Shown in pieces: positions 6,719-12,361 of a DNA stretch of 12,361 nucleotides. The stretch lies in assembly GCA_018701055.1 (NCBI GenBank), contig JABIUH010000144.1, forward strand, positions 1 to 12,361, given 5' to 3'. The first letter of the stretch is position 1, and the number at the start of each line of letters is the position of its first letter. The notes under the pieces were generated by a model. It worked only from the letters and a program-made list of their open reading frames with translations. It was not told the DNA's origin and made no database searches. A program made the position numbers and the translations under genes. The DNA is from Woeseia sp. (GTDB lineage: Bacteria; Pseudomonadota; Gammaproteobacteria; Steroidobacterales; Woeseiaceae).

Positions 6719-8002
6719 ATGGGTATTAGCCCGTTACAGCGGCGTCGAGACCTGGCATTGGGTTCCGGTGCGGAGCTTTTTTATGACCGGCCACTCGAGA
6801 TCATACGTGGGGAAGGCGTTTACCTGTACGACAGAGAGGGTCGACGTTACGTTGACATGTACAACAATGTACCTGTCGTAGGGCACGCTAACCCGGCTAT
6901 CGTAAAGGCCATGTCGGAGCAACAGGCTACCGTCAACGTTCACAGTCGGTATCTTCACGACGGAATCGTGACCTTTGCCGAACGGCTGGCCGCGCTCAAT
7001 CATGATCGTATTGAGAGCGTCGTTTTTAGTTGCAGTGGAACGGAGGCGGTCGAAGTCGCCATTCAAATGGCGCGCGTCGTTACTGGAAAGCGCGGTATCG
7101 TTTGCACGGATGCCACCTATCATGGCAACACTGAGCTCGTTGGGTCGCTGAGCTACCTGGGTAGTGAACCGCCCGAGTCAGGTGACATTCGTGCTTTTCC
7201 GTTCCCTGAGCGCTTCAGACCCTTAGTCGACGGCGTGAGCGAGGAGAAATTGTGCGAAGCGTATCTCGACCGTGTCGCAGCCTGTATTGCTAGCCTAAAA
7301 GCTGAGGGATGCGGATTTGCGACGCTTATCATGTGCTCGATTTTTGCCAATGAAGGCCCGCCGGAAATTCCGTCTGGTTTCATGGCTAAGGTCACTGACT
7401 TGGTACATCGAGAAGGCGGGCTGGTTATAGCCGACGAGGTGCAGTCTGGATATGGCCGCACTGGCCAAATGTGGGGCTACGAAAAGACAGAATTTCTACC
7501 GGACATTGTTGTCACTGGTAAGCCGATGGGTAATGGCTTGCCGATTTCGGCAACGGCTGCCAGCAAGGAATTCGTGGATGCGTTTCGAGCGGAGAAGGAC
7601 TATTTCAATACCTGCGCTGCGACGCCTTTGCAGGCTGCCGTCGGCATGGCGGTGTTAGACGAGATTGAACGCCTTGATCTGATTCAGCATGCCGCTAGTG
7701 TCGGCGACCGGTTAACCGGCGAATTGAAAAGTCGGGTAGCCGGAAACGAAGCGATCGGCGATGTGCGTGGTTACGGGCTCTTCCTTGGTGTCGAATTAGT
7801 CAAGGATAGTAATAGTAAGGAACCGGATGCCGCTTTGACGCTCGCGATGTCTGATCGTATGAAGGACAAGGGCTTCCTTGTTTCGTACTCGGGCAGATTC
7901 AATAACGTCCTGAAGATCAGGCCGCCGCTAGTGTTCTCCGATGACAATGCGACTGATTTCCTCTACGCTTTCGACGAATGCGTGGGGGAAATGTGTGGAT
8001 AA
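6719..8002 (+). CDS. Class III PLP enzyme, phospho-lyase-like (ETNPPL/PHYKPL type)
   Basis: A 427-residue fold-type I PLP enzyme. Visible motifs are SGTEA at 106-110 (cofactor phosphate loop), TYHGNT at 133-138, ADEVQSGYGRTG near 238-249 with Asp239 for the pyridine nitrogen, and GKPMGNGLP with Schiff-base Lys268. The GKPMGNG segment resembles the vertebrate phosphoethanolamine and phosphohydroxylysine phospho-lyases, while ordinary omega-aminotransferases usually have GKxLGGG. Those lyases remove phosphate and ammonia together from a phosphorylated amino alcohol, leaving an aldehyde. The kinase two genes on could supply such a substrate. The FNTCAATPLQA segment differs from FNTFGGNP of the animal enzymes, so substrate or even reaction type may differ; transamination remains possible. 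GGGAGAG at 6704-6710, eight bases before ATG, fixes the start. The MFS gene begins six bases after the stop, so the two are surely co-transcribed. Confidence 0.82.
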   Translation: MGISPLQRRRDLALGSGAELFYDRPLEIIRGEGVYLYDREGRRYVDMYNNVPVVGHANPAIVKAMSEQQATVNVHSRYLHDGIVTFAERLAALNHDRIESVVFSCSGTEAVEVAIQMARVVTGKRGIVCTDATYHGNTELVGSLSYLGSEPPESGDIRAFPFPERFRPLVDGVSEEKLCEAYLDRVAACIASLKAEGCGFATLIMCSIFANEGPPEIPSGFMAKVTDLVHREGGLVIADEVQSGYGRTGQMWGYEKTEFLPDIVVTGKPMGNGLPISATAASKEFVDAFRAEKDYFNTCAATPLQAAVGMAVLDEIERLDLIQHAASVGDRLTGELKSRVAGNEAIGDVRGYGLFLGVELVKDSNSKEPDAALTLAMSDRMKDKGFLVSYSGRFNNVLKIRPPLVFSDDNATDFLYAFDECVGEMCG

Positions 8003-8008
8003 TTCGGG

Positions 8009-9226
8009 ATGACAAACGACGGCGGCAAATTACTGCGTCACCGCACCGTATTCGACCATTGGAAATCGCTGTCCATTGGTATCTACATGGCTTTAGTCGG
8101 TTATGCAGTCATGACTGGTCTCCCTGTATTGAGTTCATCGTGGGTTGAACACCTTGGCTTGTCTGACATCCAAGTGGGTCGCGTCGCTGGCGCCGATCTT
8201 GGCGGATTCGCGCTTGGCGCATTGATCGCTGCTTTGTTCGTTGCAAAGATTGATCGGCGCTATATGGCAGTTGCTGCGGCAATCCTGACGATTGTGCTAA
8301 ACGCGGTTTGCATTTTCTACGAGAGCTACGAGGCGACAATTTTGCTCCGATTCGCGGCTGGAATCGGCAGTGGCATCTTCACGGGTGTCGCCATCGCAAC
8401 CATTGCGGGTCACTCCAAGCCTGCGTTTGCATTTAGCCTCGAGATTTTCTTTTTCGCAGGCATGCAGGGTCTCGAGATCAAGTTTCTGCCTTATCTGTCT
8501 TTAGAGGGTATCTATATCTCGTTCATCATCGCCTACGTGATTAGTCTCTTGTTCATATCCTGGCTGCCTAGGCACCCGGTAGACAAGTCGCTTGACGTCG
8601 TTGTCGATGCCGAAGAGACAGACGAACGACATCACTCGGAGCACAAACATGTGCCTGCATACGTTCCTTGGCTGGTACTAACAGCCATTGTTGTAACGTA
8701 TATCGGAATCGGCGCGTACTGGACTTACATTGAGTTGTCGACTGTGGGCTCTGATGCGTCGCCTGAATGGGTTGCGAGCATGCTTTGGGTGTCATCCGTG
8801 TTTTCTGTGATCGGCTGTTTATTCGCGGTGTTACTCAGTAATAAGTACGGCCTGGCAAGACCATTGTTTGTCACGCTGATTTTACAGGCTGCGATCGTCG
8901 TGATGCTCGTGTTCGGCATTACCAATTTGACAGTCGCGCTGAGCATGTTCTTATTCAATTTTTTCTGGATCTTTATCGATGTCTATCAGGATTCAACGAT
9001 CGCCAACGTTGATCATTCCGGTAGATTCCCGGCGATGATTCCTGCTGCACAGGGCCTGGGAAATTTTCTCGGCCCGAACATAGCTGCATCGGTGCTTGCA
9101 TTTGGCTTCGGTTACGACGGCGTATTTATTATGTGCGGAATCGCGTCTATCGCGGCAATGTTCATTTACCTCTACATGTACTTGATGCTTAAAAAGACGA
9201 TTCCGGCGCTTGCTGATACTTCCTAA
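8009..9226 (+). CDS. Major facilitator superfamily (MFS) transporter
   Basis: A 405-residue integral membrane protein with about twelve hydrophobic segments in two halves of six, the size and layout of an MFS carrier in the inner membrane. The first loop AKIDRRYMA (79-87) matches the basic end of the MFS loop-2/3 signature. The central cytoplasmic loop (about 187-217) is acidic and then His-rich (HHSEHKH at 208-214). The first half contains GIGSGIFTGVAIATIAG; the second contains FFWIFIDVYQDS and an AAQGLGNFLGP helix. Direction and substrate cannot be read from sequence. Tight packing between the phospho-lyase-like and kinase genes suggests it imports the compound they process, or exports a product. 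It starts six bases after the preceding stop with only a weak GGG before the ATG, consistent with translational coupling. Confidence 0.88.
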   Translation: MTNDGGKLLRHRTVFDHWKSLSIGIYMALVGYAVMTGLPVLSSSWVEHLGLSDIQVGRVAGADLGGFALGALIAALFVAKIDRRYMAVAAAILTIVLNAVCIFYESYEATILLRFAAGIGSGIFTGVAIATIAGHSKPAFAFSLEIFFFAGMQGLEIKFLPYLSLEGIYISFIIAYVISLLFISWLPRHPVDKSLDVVVDAEETDERHHSEHKHVPAYVPWLVLTAIVVTYIGIGAYWTYIELSTVGSDASPEWVASMLWVSSVFSVIGCLFAVLLSNKYGLARPLFVTLILQAAIVVMLVFGITNLTVALSMFLFNFFWIFIDVYQDSTIANVDHSGRFPAMIPAAQGLGNFLGPNIAASVLAFGFGYDGVFIMCGIASIAAMFIYLYMYLMLKKTIPALADTS

Positions 9227-9271
9227 CGCTACGCCACATATTATTGGCGTGTAAAAACGCAGAGGATGAAA

Positions 9272-10267
9272 ATGCTCAACGTAGACATCGAGGAAAGATA
9301 TACAGAGGCGGCATGGGCGGCCCTGGATTACTTTCCGATCAAGGCAGAATCCTTGGGCCTCGTTTCGCATTCAGAAAACGTGACGTTTCGGGTTTCGCCT
9401 CGCAGCGGTGGTTTGGACTATGTCCTCAGGTTGCATCGACCCGGCTATTGTTCGATCGAGGAACTCGAATCGGAACGGGTATGGGTCAGCGCGCTAAAGG
9501 AAACCGGTGTCACGGTTCAGGAATCAGTCGAGACTCTGGAGGGAGGGCACTTCGCACTTGTCGACATACCGGGAAGCAATGAACAATGCTATGTGGGAAT
9601 GACAACATGGCATGAAGGAGAGCCGCTTCGTGACTATTTGGTGACTTGCTCGGATGGCGTAAAGCGAGCTCAGCTCTTGCGTAGATTCGGCGAGATCGCC
9701 GCGGCCTTTCACAACCAGTCGACAGGCTGGTCGGTCCCGTCGGGATTCGTTCGCCGACGCCTGGATCAAGACGCCTTGCTCGGAGAAGCACCGTTCTGGG
9801 GTCGATTCTGGGAGCATCCGGAACTGACTGCCGAAGAACAGTCGTTGCTGCGTCGGGCCAAAGAATGGGGTCGCGATGTACTCAGCGACTACGGTGATAA
9901 GCATGACAATTTCAGTTTAATTCACGCCGATTTTACGCCCGACAACATCATTTACGACGGCAACAACCTAGCCATTATTGATTTTGATGACGCGGCCTTC
10001 GGATGGCATGCGTATGATCTTGCGTCGGTTCTAGTCGAGTGCCAGTTCGATGACGACTATGCGGCATTGGAGGCGGCCTTGCTGGAAGGGTATCGGACAC
10101 ATCGATCGATGGAGCCTCGAGACATAGACATGCTCCCCAGTTTCAAGTTGATTCGCGGGATGGCAATTATCGGTTGGTTTTATCAACGACCTGAGCACGC
10201 GGGATCAGCCTATTTCGAGAGATTCAAGACCTGGGTACTCGACGCGTGTGTGCGAAGACGAATTTGA
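9272..10267 (+). CDS. APH-fold small-molecule kinase (COG2334-like), probable amino-alcohol kinase
   Basis: A protein-kinase-like phosphotransferase of about 331 residues. Counting from the ATG at 9266, motifs are ENVTFRV (37-43), YVLRLHRPGY (52-61, the nucleotide-binding strand with its basic residue), the catalytic loop LIHADFTPDNIIY with His220, Asp222 and Asn227, and the metal-binding IDFDDA with Asp239. This family (SrkA, type II homoserine kinase, choline/ethanolamine kinase, animal hydroxylysine kinase) phosphorylates hydroxyl groups with ATP in the cytoplasm. The neighbouring GKPMGNG-type PLP enzyme suggests the product is a phosphorylated amino alcohol for elimination. Start: AGAGG at 9261-9265 abuts the first ATG (9266) with no spacer but stands six bases from a second ATG at 9272, so I place the start there. 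The gene follows the MFS gene by 45 bases. Resistance to an antibiotic is unlikely given the context. Confidence 0.82.
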   Translation: MLNVDIEERYTEAAWAALDYFPIKAESLGLVSHSENVTFRVSPRSGGLDYVLRLHRPGYCSIEELESERVWVSALKETGVTVQESVETLEGGHFALVDIPGSNEQCYVGMTTWHEGEPLRDYLVTCSDGVKRAQLLRRFGEIAAAFHNQSTGWSVPSGFVRRRLDQDALLGEAPFWGRFWEHPELTAEEQSLLRRAKEWGRDVLSDYGDKHDNFSLIHADFTPDNIIYDGNNLAIIDFDDAAFGWHAYDLASVLVECQFDDDYAALEAALLEGYRTHRSMEPRDIDMLPSFKLIRGMAIIGWFYQRPEHAGSAYFERFKTWVLDACVRRRI

Positions 10268-10388
10268 GAATGATTGCATTCCTACTGGTCAAGTGCAGGC
10301 GCGCTCGATCATCCTGGAATGTATCAGCACCCTCGCTACGAGAAATTGAACGTCTGTTTTGCACCCCGGAAGCGGCCGTTGAGGTAGT

Positions 10389-10412
10389 ATGGGTGAAGAG
10401 GTCCGATTGTGA
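10389..10412 (+). other. Possible 7-residue leader ORF before the cupin gene
   Basis: An ATG at 10389 opens a short frame MGEEVRL ending in TGA at 10410-10412, which overlaps the proposed GTG start (10409-10411) of the cupin lipoprotein. The arrangement would allow translational coupling. The same purine stretch (AAGAGG, 10396-10401) lies inside it. I see no clear ribosome-binding site for the ATG, so this is tentative. Confidence 0.2.
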
Positions 10413-11230
10413 TCCACGGCGAAGGTCGCTTAGTAAGACCGGTAAAGTCGAGAATGCAGGTAAAAAAATTGCAATACAGACTCAGGTTGAATACATTCTT
10501 GCTACTATTCTTGGCTGCTTGCGCTGACAGCGCACAATATGGAAAAACATCACCCCAATTGTCCGTAACTGACGAAAAATTTCTACTGACCTACCCCAAT
10601 CTTGAAGATTCACAAGGCGAGGTAGTGCTGGAAAACGAACATGTCGTTGTGCAACGGCTTGTCGTGCCCGCCGGGAAATGGGAAGGCGTTCATAGTCACC
10701 CCGGGAATCAGCTCTATGTGCACATTAAGGGTGGAGAGTGGACTGGGCGATTAGGCGACCAACTTGAGTATTCGGAAGAAATTAGCCCTGACGGAGAAGT
10801 CGGCTGGATGGATGCCATTCCACTCAGTGCTGAACACGATTCTGGCAACACCGGCGACACACCGATCGATATTATTTACGTGACGCTAAAAAGTGACGAG
10901 CCGATTGCACCTGACGGCGAGCATACGGCACAACATTACCCAAAAATACCAATGAAACTATTGCTGGAAAACGATCGAATGATCGTTCAGCGGGTTCAAG
11001 TTGGGCCGGGTGAATGGGAGGGTGTTCACAGTCACCCTGGTAACCAGGTTTTCATTCACGTCAAAGGCGGTGAGTGGTCGGGTCGCAGGGGCGGCAAATC
11101 CACTGGATCAACTGTTGTCAGAGAAGATGGCGCAGTTGGTTGGATGGACGCCATTGACTTGAGCGAAGAACACGAATCTGGAAATACTGGTGACACCACC
11201 ATCGACCTTATTTGGATTACGCTGAAGTAA
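10409..11230 (+). CDS. Tandem-cupin (bicupin) lipoprotein
   Basis: Up to 273 residues: a basic n-region, a hydrophobic FLLLFLAAC lipobox with Cys38, then two cupin domains (about 74-161 and 185-273) offset by 112 residues and very similar to each other. Each has motif 1 as GVHSHPGNQ with two His (95/97 and 207/209) and Gln (101/213) where many cupins have Glu, a KGGEW turn, and motif 2 as EHxSGNTGDT with His143/His255. This is a likely metal site in both halves. The enzyme activity is unknown; sensors, dioxygenases and isomerases share this fold. An outer-membrane or periplasmic anchor is predicted. GTG at 10409 has AAGAGG seven bases upstream, but an ATG at 10454 gives a more normal 22-residue signal with weaker GAGA before it. 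It follows the kinase by 141 bases, so it may or may not share the message. Confidence 0.75.
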   Translation: MIHGEGRLVRPVKSRMQVKKLQYRLRLNTFLLLFLAACADSAQYGKTSPQLSVTDEKFLLTYPNLEDSQGEVVLENEHVVVQRLVVPAGKWEGVHSHPGNQLYVHIKGGEWTGRLGDQLEYSEEISPDGEVGWMDAIPLSAEHDSGNTGDTPIDIIYVTLKSDEPIAPDGEHTAQHYPKIPMKLLLENDRMIVQRVQVGPGEWEGVHSHPGNQVFIHVKGGEWSGRRGGKSTGSTVVREDGAVGWMDAIDLSEEHESGNTGDTTIDLIWITLK

Positions 11231-11461
11231 ACGGGGCAAGGGACGTCTCTGAGAAGGGTTTACGGCAACTTCCTACAGGAATTAGGGGTCGAGCTGCATT
11301 TATGGATAGGAAACTCTATCTCGAGATTGAGGGCCGAAGAACGGAAAACCGGCGCTGAATCCTGGCATCGGAGTTGAATTTTTGGGTGATTCACTTCAGA
11401 CGAATCCGCCGCGTGACTGTCGGAACAGCACAAATCACGCCCCCGCTACCGAACGAAGAAA

Positions 11462-11486
11462 GGGTCCCCTTGTGGGGCCCATTTTT
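11462..11486 (+). terminator. Terminator-like hairpin with T-run
   Basis: GGGTCCCC (11462-11469) pairs with GGGGCCC (11474-11480) if the single T is bulged: seven G-C pairs, a TTGT loop, then ATTTTT. It lies 230 bases beyond the cupin gene, the nearest upstream plus-strand gene. The sequence from AAGAAAGG at 11456 to GTCGC at 11491 recurs in altered form at 11615-11654, so it may belong to a repeat unit instead of one dedicated gene end. Confidence 0.5.
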
Positions 11487-11498
11487 GTCGCTCCTCCC

Positions 11499-11560
11499 GT
11501 CATTGCGAGGAGCGCAGCGACGAAGCAATCCATAGATCGCTTCGCTACGCTCGCGATGAC
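11499..11560. repeat. Dispersed palindromic repeat of the GTCATTGCGAG type
   Basis: GTCATTGCGAGGAGCG begins the left arm and ends as GAAGCAATC; the right arm GATCGCTTCGCTACGCTCGC ends in GATGAC. The arms pair imperfectly over roughly 25 bases around a short centre, giving a long cruciform. I recognise this string (GTCATTGCGAGgAGCgnAGCGAcGAAGCAATC) as a widespread dispersed repeat in unrelated bacteria, so its presence says little about the local genes. A further 5-bp hairpin GCCAT/ATGGC follows at 11574-11592. Confidence 0.8.
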
Positions 11561-11620
11561 ACCGATTGGCTGAGCCATGCAATCGCGATGGCCATCCTGT
11601 CCGCGCGACCAAATAAGAAA

Positions 11621-11651
11621 GGTGTCCCTCGTAAATGGGCCCCTTTTTTTT
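11621..11651 (+). terminator. Degenerate hairpin with T8 run, second copy of the flanking motif
   Basis: GGTGTCCC (11621-11628) and GGGCCCC (11637-11643) give a weak interrupted stem followed by eight T residues (11644-11651) and CGC. With its AAGAAAGG lead-in (11615-11622) it resembles the unit at 11456-11491. The two copies bracket the palindromic repeat at 11499-11560. Terminator strength is doubtful because of the mismatches. Confidence 0.35.
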
Positions 11652-11940
11652 CGCAATTGTCGAAGTGTTGAACTGACGAGGGGAGTGGGTTCAAGTTGAG
11701 GCGCGACGATGTGCAACATCGGAACAATGGCGCAGAGACAATCTGAGCGTCGTAGAAGTGTGGCCCAGTGTTACCCGTCACTGCGACGTGATCCGACAAT
11801 CATTAAAGCGGCTTTCTTCAAGGGGGCGAGGGACGGGGTCCGACTGATTTTGACTATCAAGCGCCATGACGAACCGCGGAAACACTTCTGCTTCTTATTT
11901 TTCCGTGTTCACCGGCGCATGTCGAAATCGAACCATCACG

Positions 11941-12015
11941 GGGTCAGAGTACTTTCAATAGTGGTGTCATAGTACAATTGCACAGCCACCATAGGCATAA
12001 AAATTACTCTGACCC
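11941..12015. repeat. Inverted repeat pair GGGTCAGAGTA / TACTCTGACCC (small mobile-repeat candidate)
   Basis: GGGTCAGAGTA (11941-11951) and TACTCTGACCC (12005-12015) are perfect 11-base reverse complements 53 bases apart. Inside, TGGTG (11962-11966) and CACCA (11987-11991) can pair as an inner stem. I recall GGGTCAGAGTAA-type ends around REP-associated (IS200-like) transposase genes and their non-coding relatives in Gammaproteobacteria; no transposase is encoded here, so this would be a non-autonomous copy. It ends 35 bases before the start of the next gene, where it could affect its transcription. Confidence 0.5.
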
Positions 12016-12050
12016 TCACAATTCGTTGCAATTTATAAGGCACCGTTATC

Positions 12051-12361
12051 ATGAATTTCAAAGCATTAAAATACGCTGTAATTTTTTCACTCTTGTCACC
12101 TGTTGCGTTTGCACAATTGGTGAAGAAGGATGAAACTGCTGATCGTAATTATTTTAATGAAGATGGCACCATGCGCATCGCCATCGCCATCGCCATCGCC
12201 ATCGCCATTGCCAAGCAGCTTCAGCGTCCATCGTCAGGCGGGGGGAAGAATGCGCTTGATGGTCCTGACGTCATGGCTAATGGTGGAATTCAGGATCTGC
12301 TGAAAGACATGAATGCTACCGTTCGTGTTTCAAACGCGGAACTGTCGGAACGCGAAAAAAC
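12051..12361 (+). CDS. Exported protein of unknown function with an (Ile-Ala)6 run, 5' part
   Basis: The first 103 codons of a gene that leaves the window. Residues 1-21 form a Sec signal peptide: basic Asn-Phe-Lys and Lys7, hydrophobic core, SPVAFA with predicted cleavage before Gln22. The mature start QLVKKDETADRNYFNEDGTM is polar and acidic. Residues 43-54 are six Ile-Ala dipeptides, encoded by five exact ATCGCC units plus one ATTGCC (12177-12212). A Ser-Gly-Gly-Gly segment and mixed helix-like sequence (GIQDLLKDMNATVRVSNAEL) follow. I do not recognise the family. The ATG at 12051 has TAAGG at 12036-12040, about ten bases upstream, acceptable as a ribosome-binding site. Its leader codons are more AT-rich than the genes upstream. 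The IA run could be a short beta-strand or hydrophobic segment; its true role cannot be judged from this fragment. Confidence 0.6.
   Translation, partial: MNFKALKYAVIFSLLSPVAFAQLVKKDETADRNYFNEDGTMRIAIAIAIAIAIAKQLQRPSSGGGKNALDGPDVMANGGIQDLLKDMNATVRVSNAELSEREK

Larger units (their letters stand above)
11231..12050. other. 820-base gene-free stretch rich in small repeats
   Basis: No frame here has credible coding character. The open frames within 11382-11612 only translate palindromic repeats, and the frame from 11709 to 11972 is basic, low in complexity and unlike any family I know. What it holds, in order: about 200 bases after the cupin gene with nothing recognisable except the palindrome ATCTCGAGAT, a terminator-like hairpin (11462-11486), a GTCATTGCGAG-type palindrome (11499-11560), a second hairpin with a T8 run (11621-11651), about 280 bases without visible structure, and a long-range inverted repeat pair (11941-12015) ending 35 bases before the last gene. 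It may be a site of accumulated mobile small repeats. Confidence 0.6.

Noticed and set aside
9266..9271. First ATG of the kinase frame as the true start
   Set aside because: AGAGG abuts this ATG with no spacer, while the next ATG at 9272 has a normal six-base spacing.
9272..10267. Aminoglycoside resistance phosphotransferase
   Set aside because: It shares the fold, but the LRLHRPGY-type N-lobe and the operon with a phospho-lyase-like enzyme and transporter point to a metabolic kinase.
11499..11592. CRISPR array
   Set aside because: The repeats here are inverted hairpins, not regularly spaced direct repeats, and no cas genes are present in the window.
11382..11612. Short frames on both strands reading CHRERSEAI or VIARSAATKQS
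   Set aside because: These are translations of the GTCATTGCGAG palindromic repeat, a familiar source of false hypothetical proteins.
11709..11972. 87-residue plus-strand frame
   Set aside because: It is basic and low in complexity, has no family likeness, and its 3' end runs into the GGGTCAGAGTA repeat. I considered a decayed REP transposase but could not find its HUH or Tyr motifs.

Overview
The window looks like chromosomal DNA of a Gram-negative proteobacterium, most likely an uncultured or marine-type gammaproteobacterium. Three points support this. Two proteins carry lipoprotein signals and one a Sec signal. Base composition is moderate, roughly half G+C by eye. The non-coding DNA holds small hairpin repeats of kinds I recall from gammaproteobacterial genomes: a GTCATTGCGAG-type palindrome, a GGGTCAGAGTA/TACTCTGACCC pair and TGTCCGCTATT hairpins. 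The taxonomic call is an inference; no rRNA or tRNA gene is visible.

Layout. Bases 1-362 (minus) are the 5' part of a TPR-repeat protein with an apparent ATT start. Bases 514-1410 (plus) encode a divergent methylenetetrahydrofolate-reductase-family protein, convergent with a PHP-domain metal-dependent phosphoesterase lipoprotein at 1522-3003 (minus). Bases 3122-3634 hold a C-terminal remnant of a spermidine-dehydrogenase-like flavoprotein, bracketed by hairpin repeats. Then comes the most interesting block. A phosphoethanolamine-methyltransferase-like enzyme (3893-4675, minus, with its own terminator) diverges from a plus-strand series: a PYROXD2/phytoene-desaturase-type FAD oxidoreductase (4905-6521), a class III PLP enzyme of the phospho-lyase type (6719-8002), an MFS transporter (8009-9226) and an APH-fold small-molecule kinase (about 9272-10267). 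A tandem-cupin lipoprotein follows (10409 or 10454 to 11230). The last 1.1 kb is an 820-base gene-free, repeat-laden stretch and the start of an exported protein with an (Ile-Ala)6 run encoded by a hexanucleotide tandem repeat.

How the genes may work together. An APH-fold kinase beside a class III PLP enzyme with a GKPMGNG active-site segment recalls the animal pairs hydroxylysine kinase/5-phosphohydroxylysine phospho-lyase and ethanolamine kinase/phosphoethanolamine phospho-lyase. There an amino alcohol is phosphorylated, then phosphate and ammonia are eliminated together. Here the pair surrounds a transporter, follows a flavin oxidoreductase and lies next to a methyltransferase whose closest recognisable relatives act on phosphoethanolamine. 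I infer a locus for uptake and breakdown or conversion of an amino alcohol or N-methylated amine of unknown identity. The folate-linked reductase homologue and the polyamine-dehydrogenase remnant nearby fit an amine/one-carbon theme, but nothing in the sequence proves that link.
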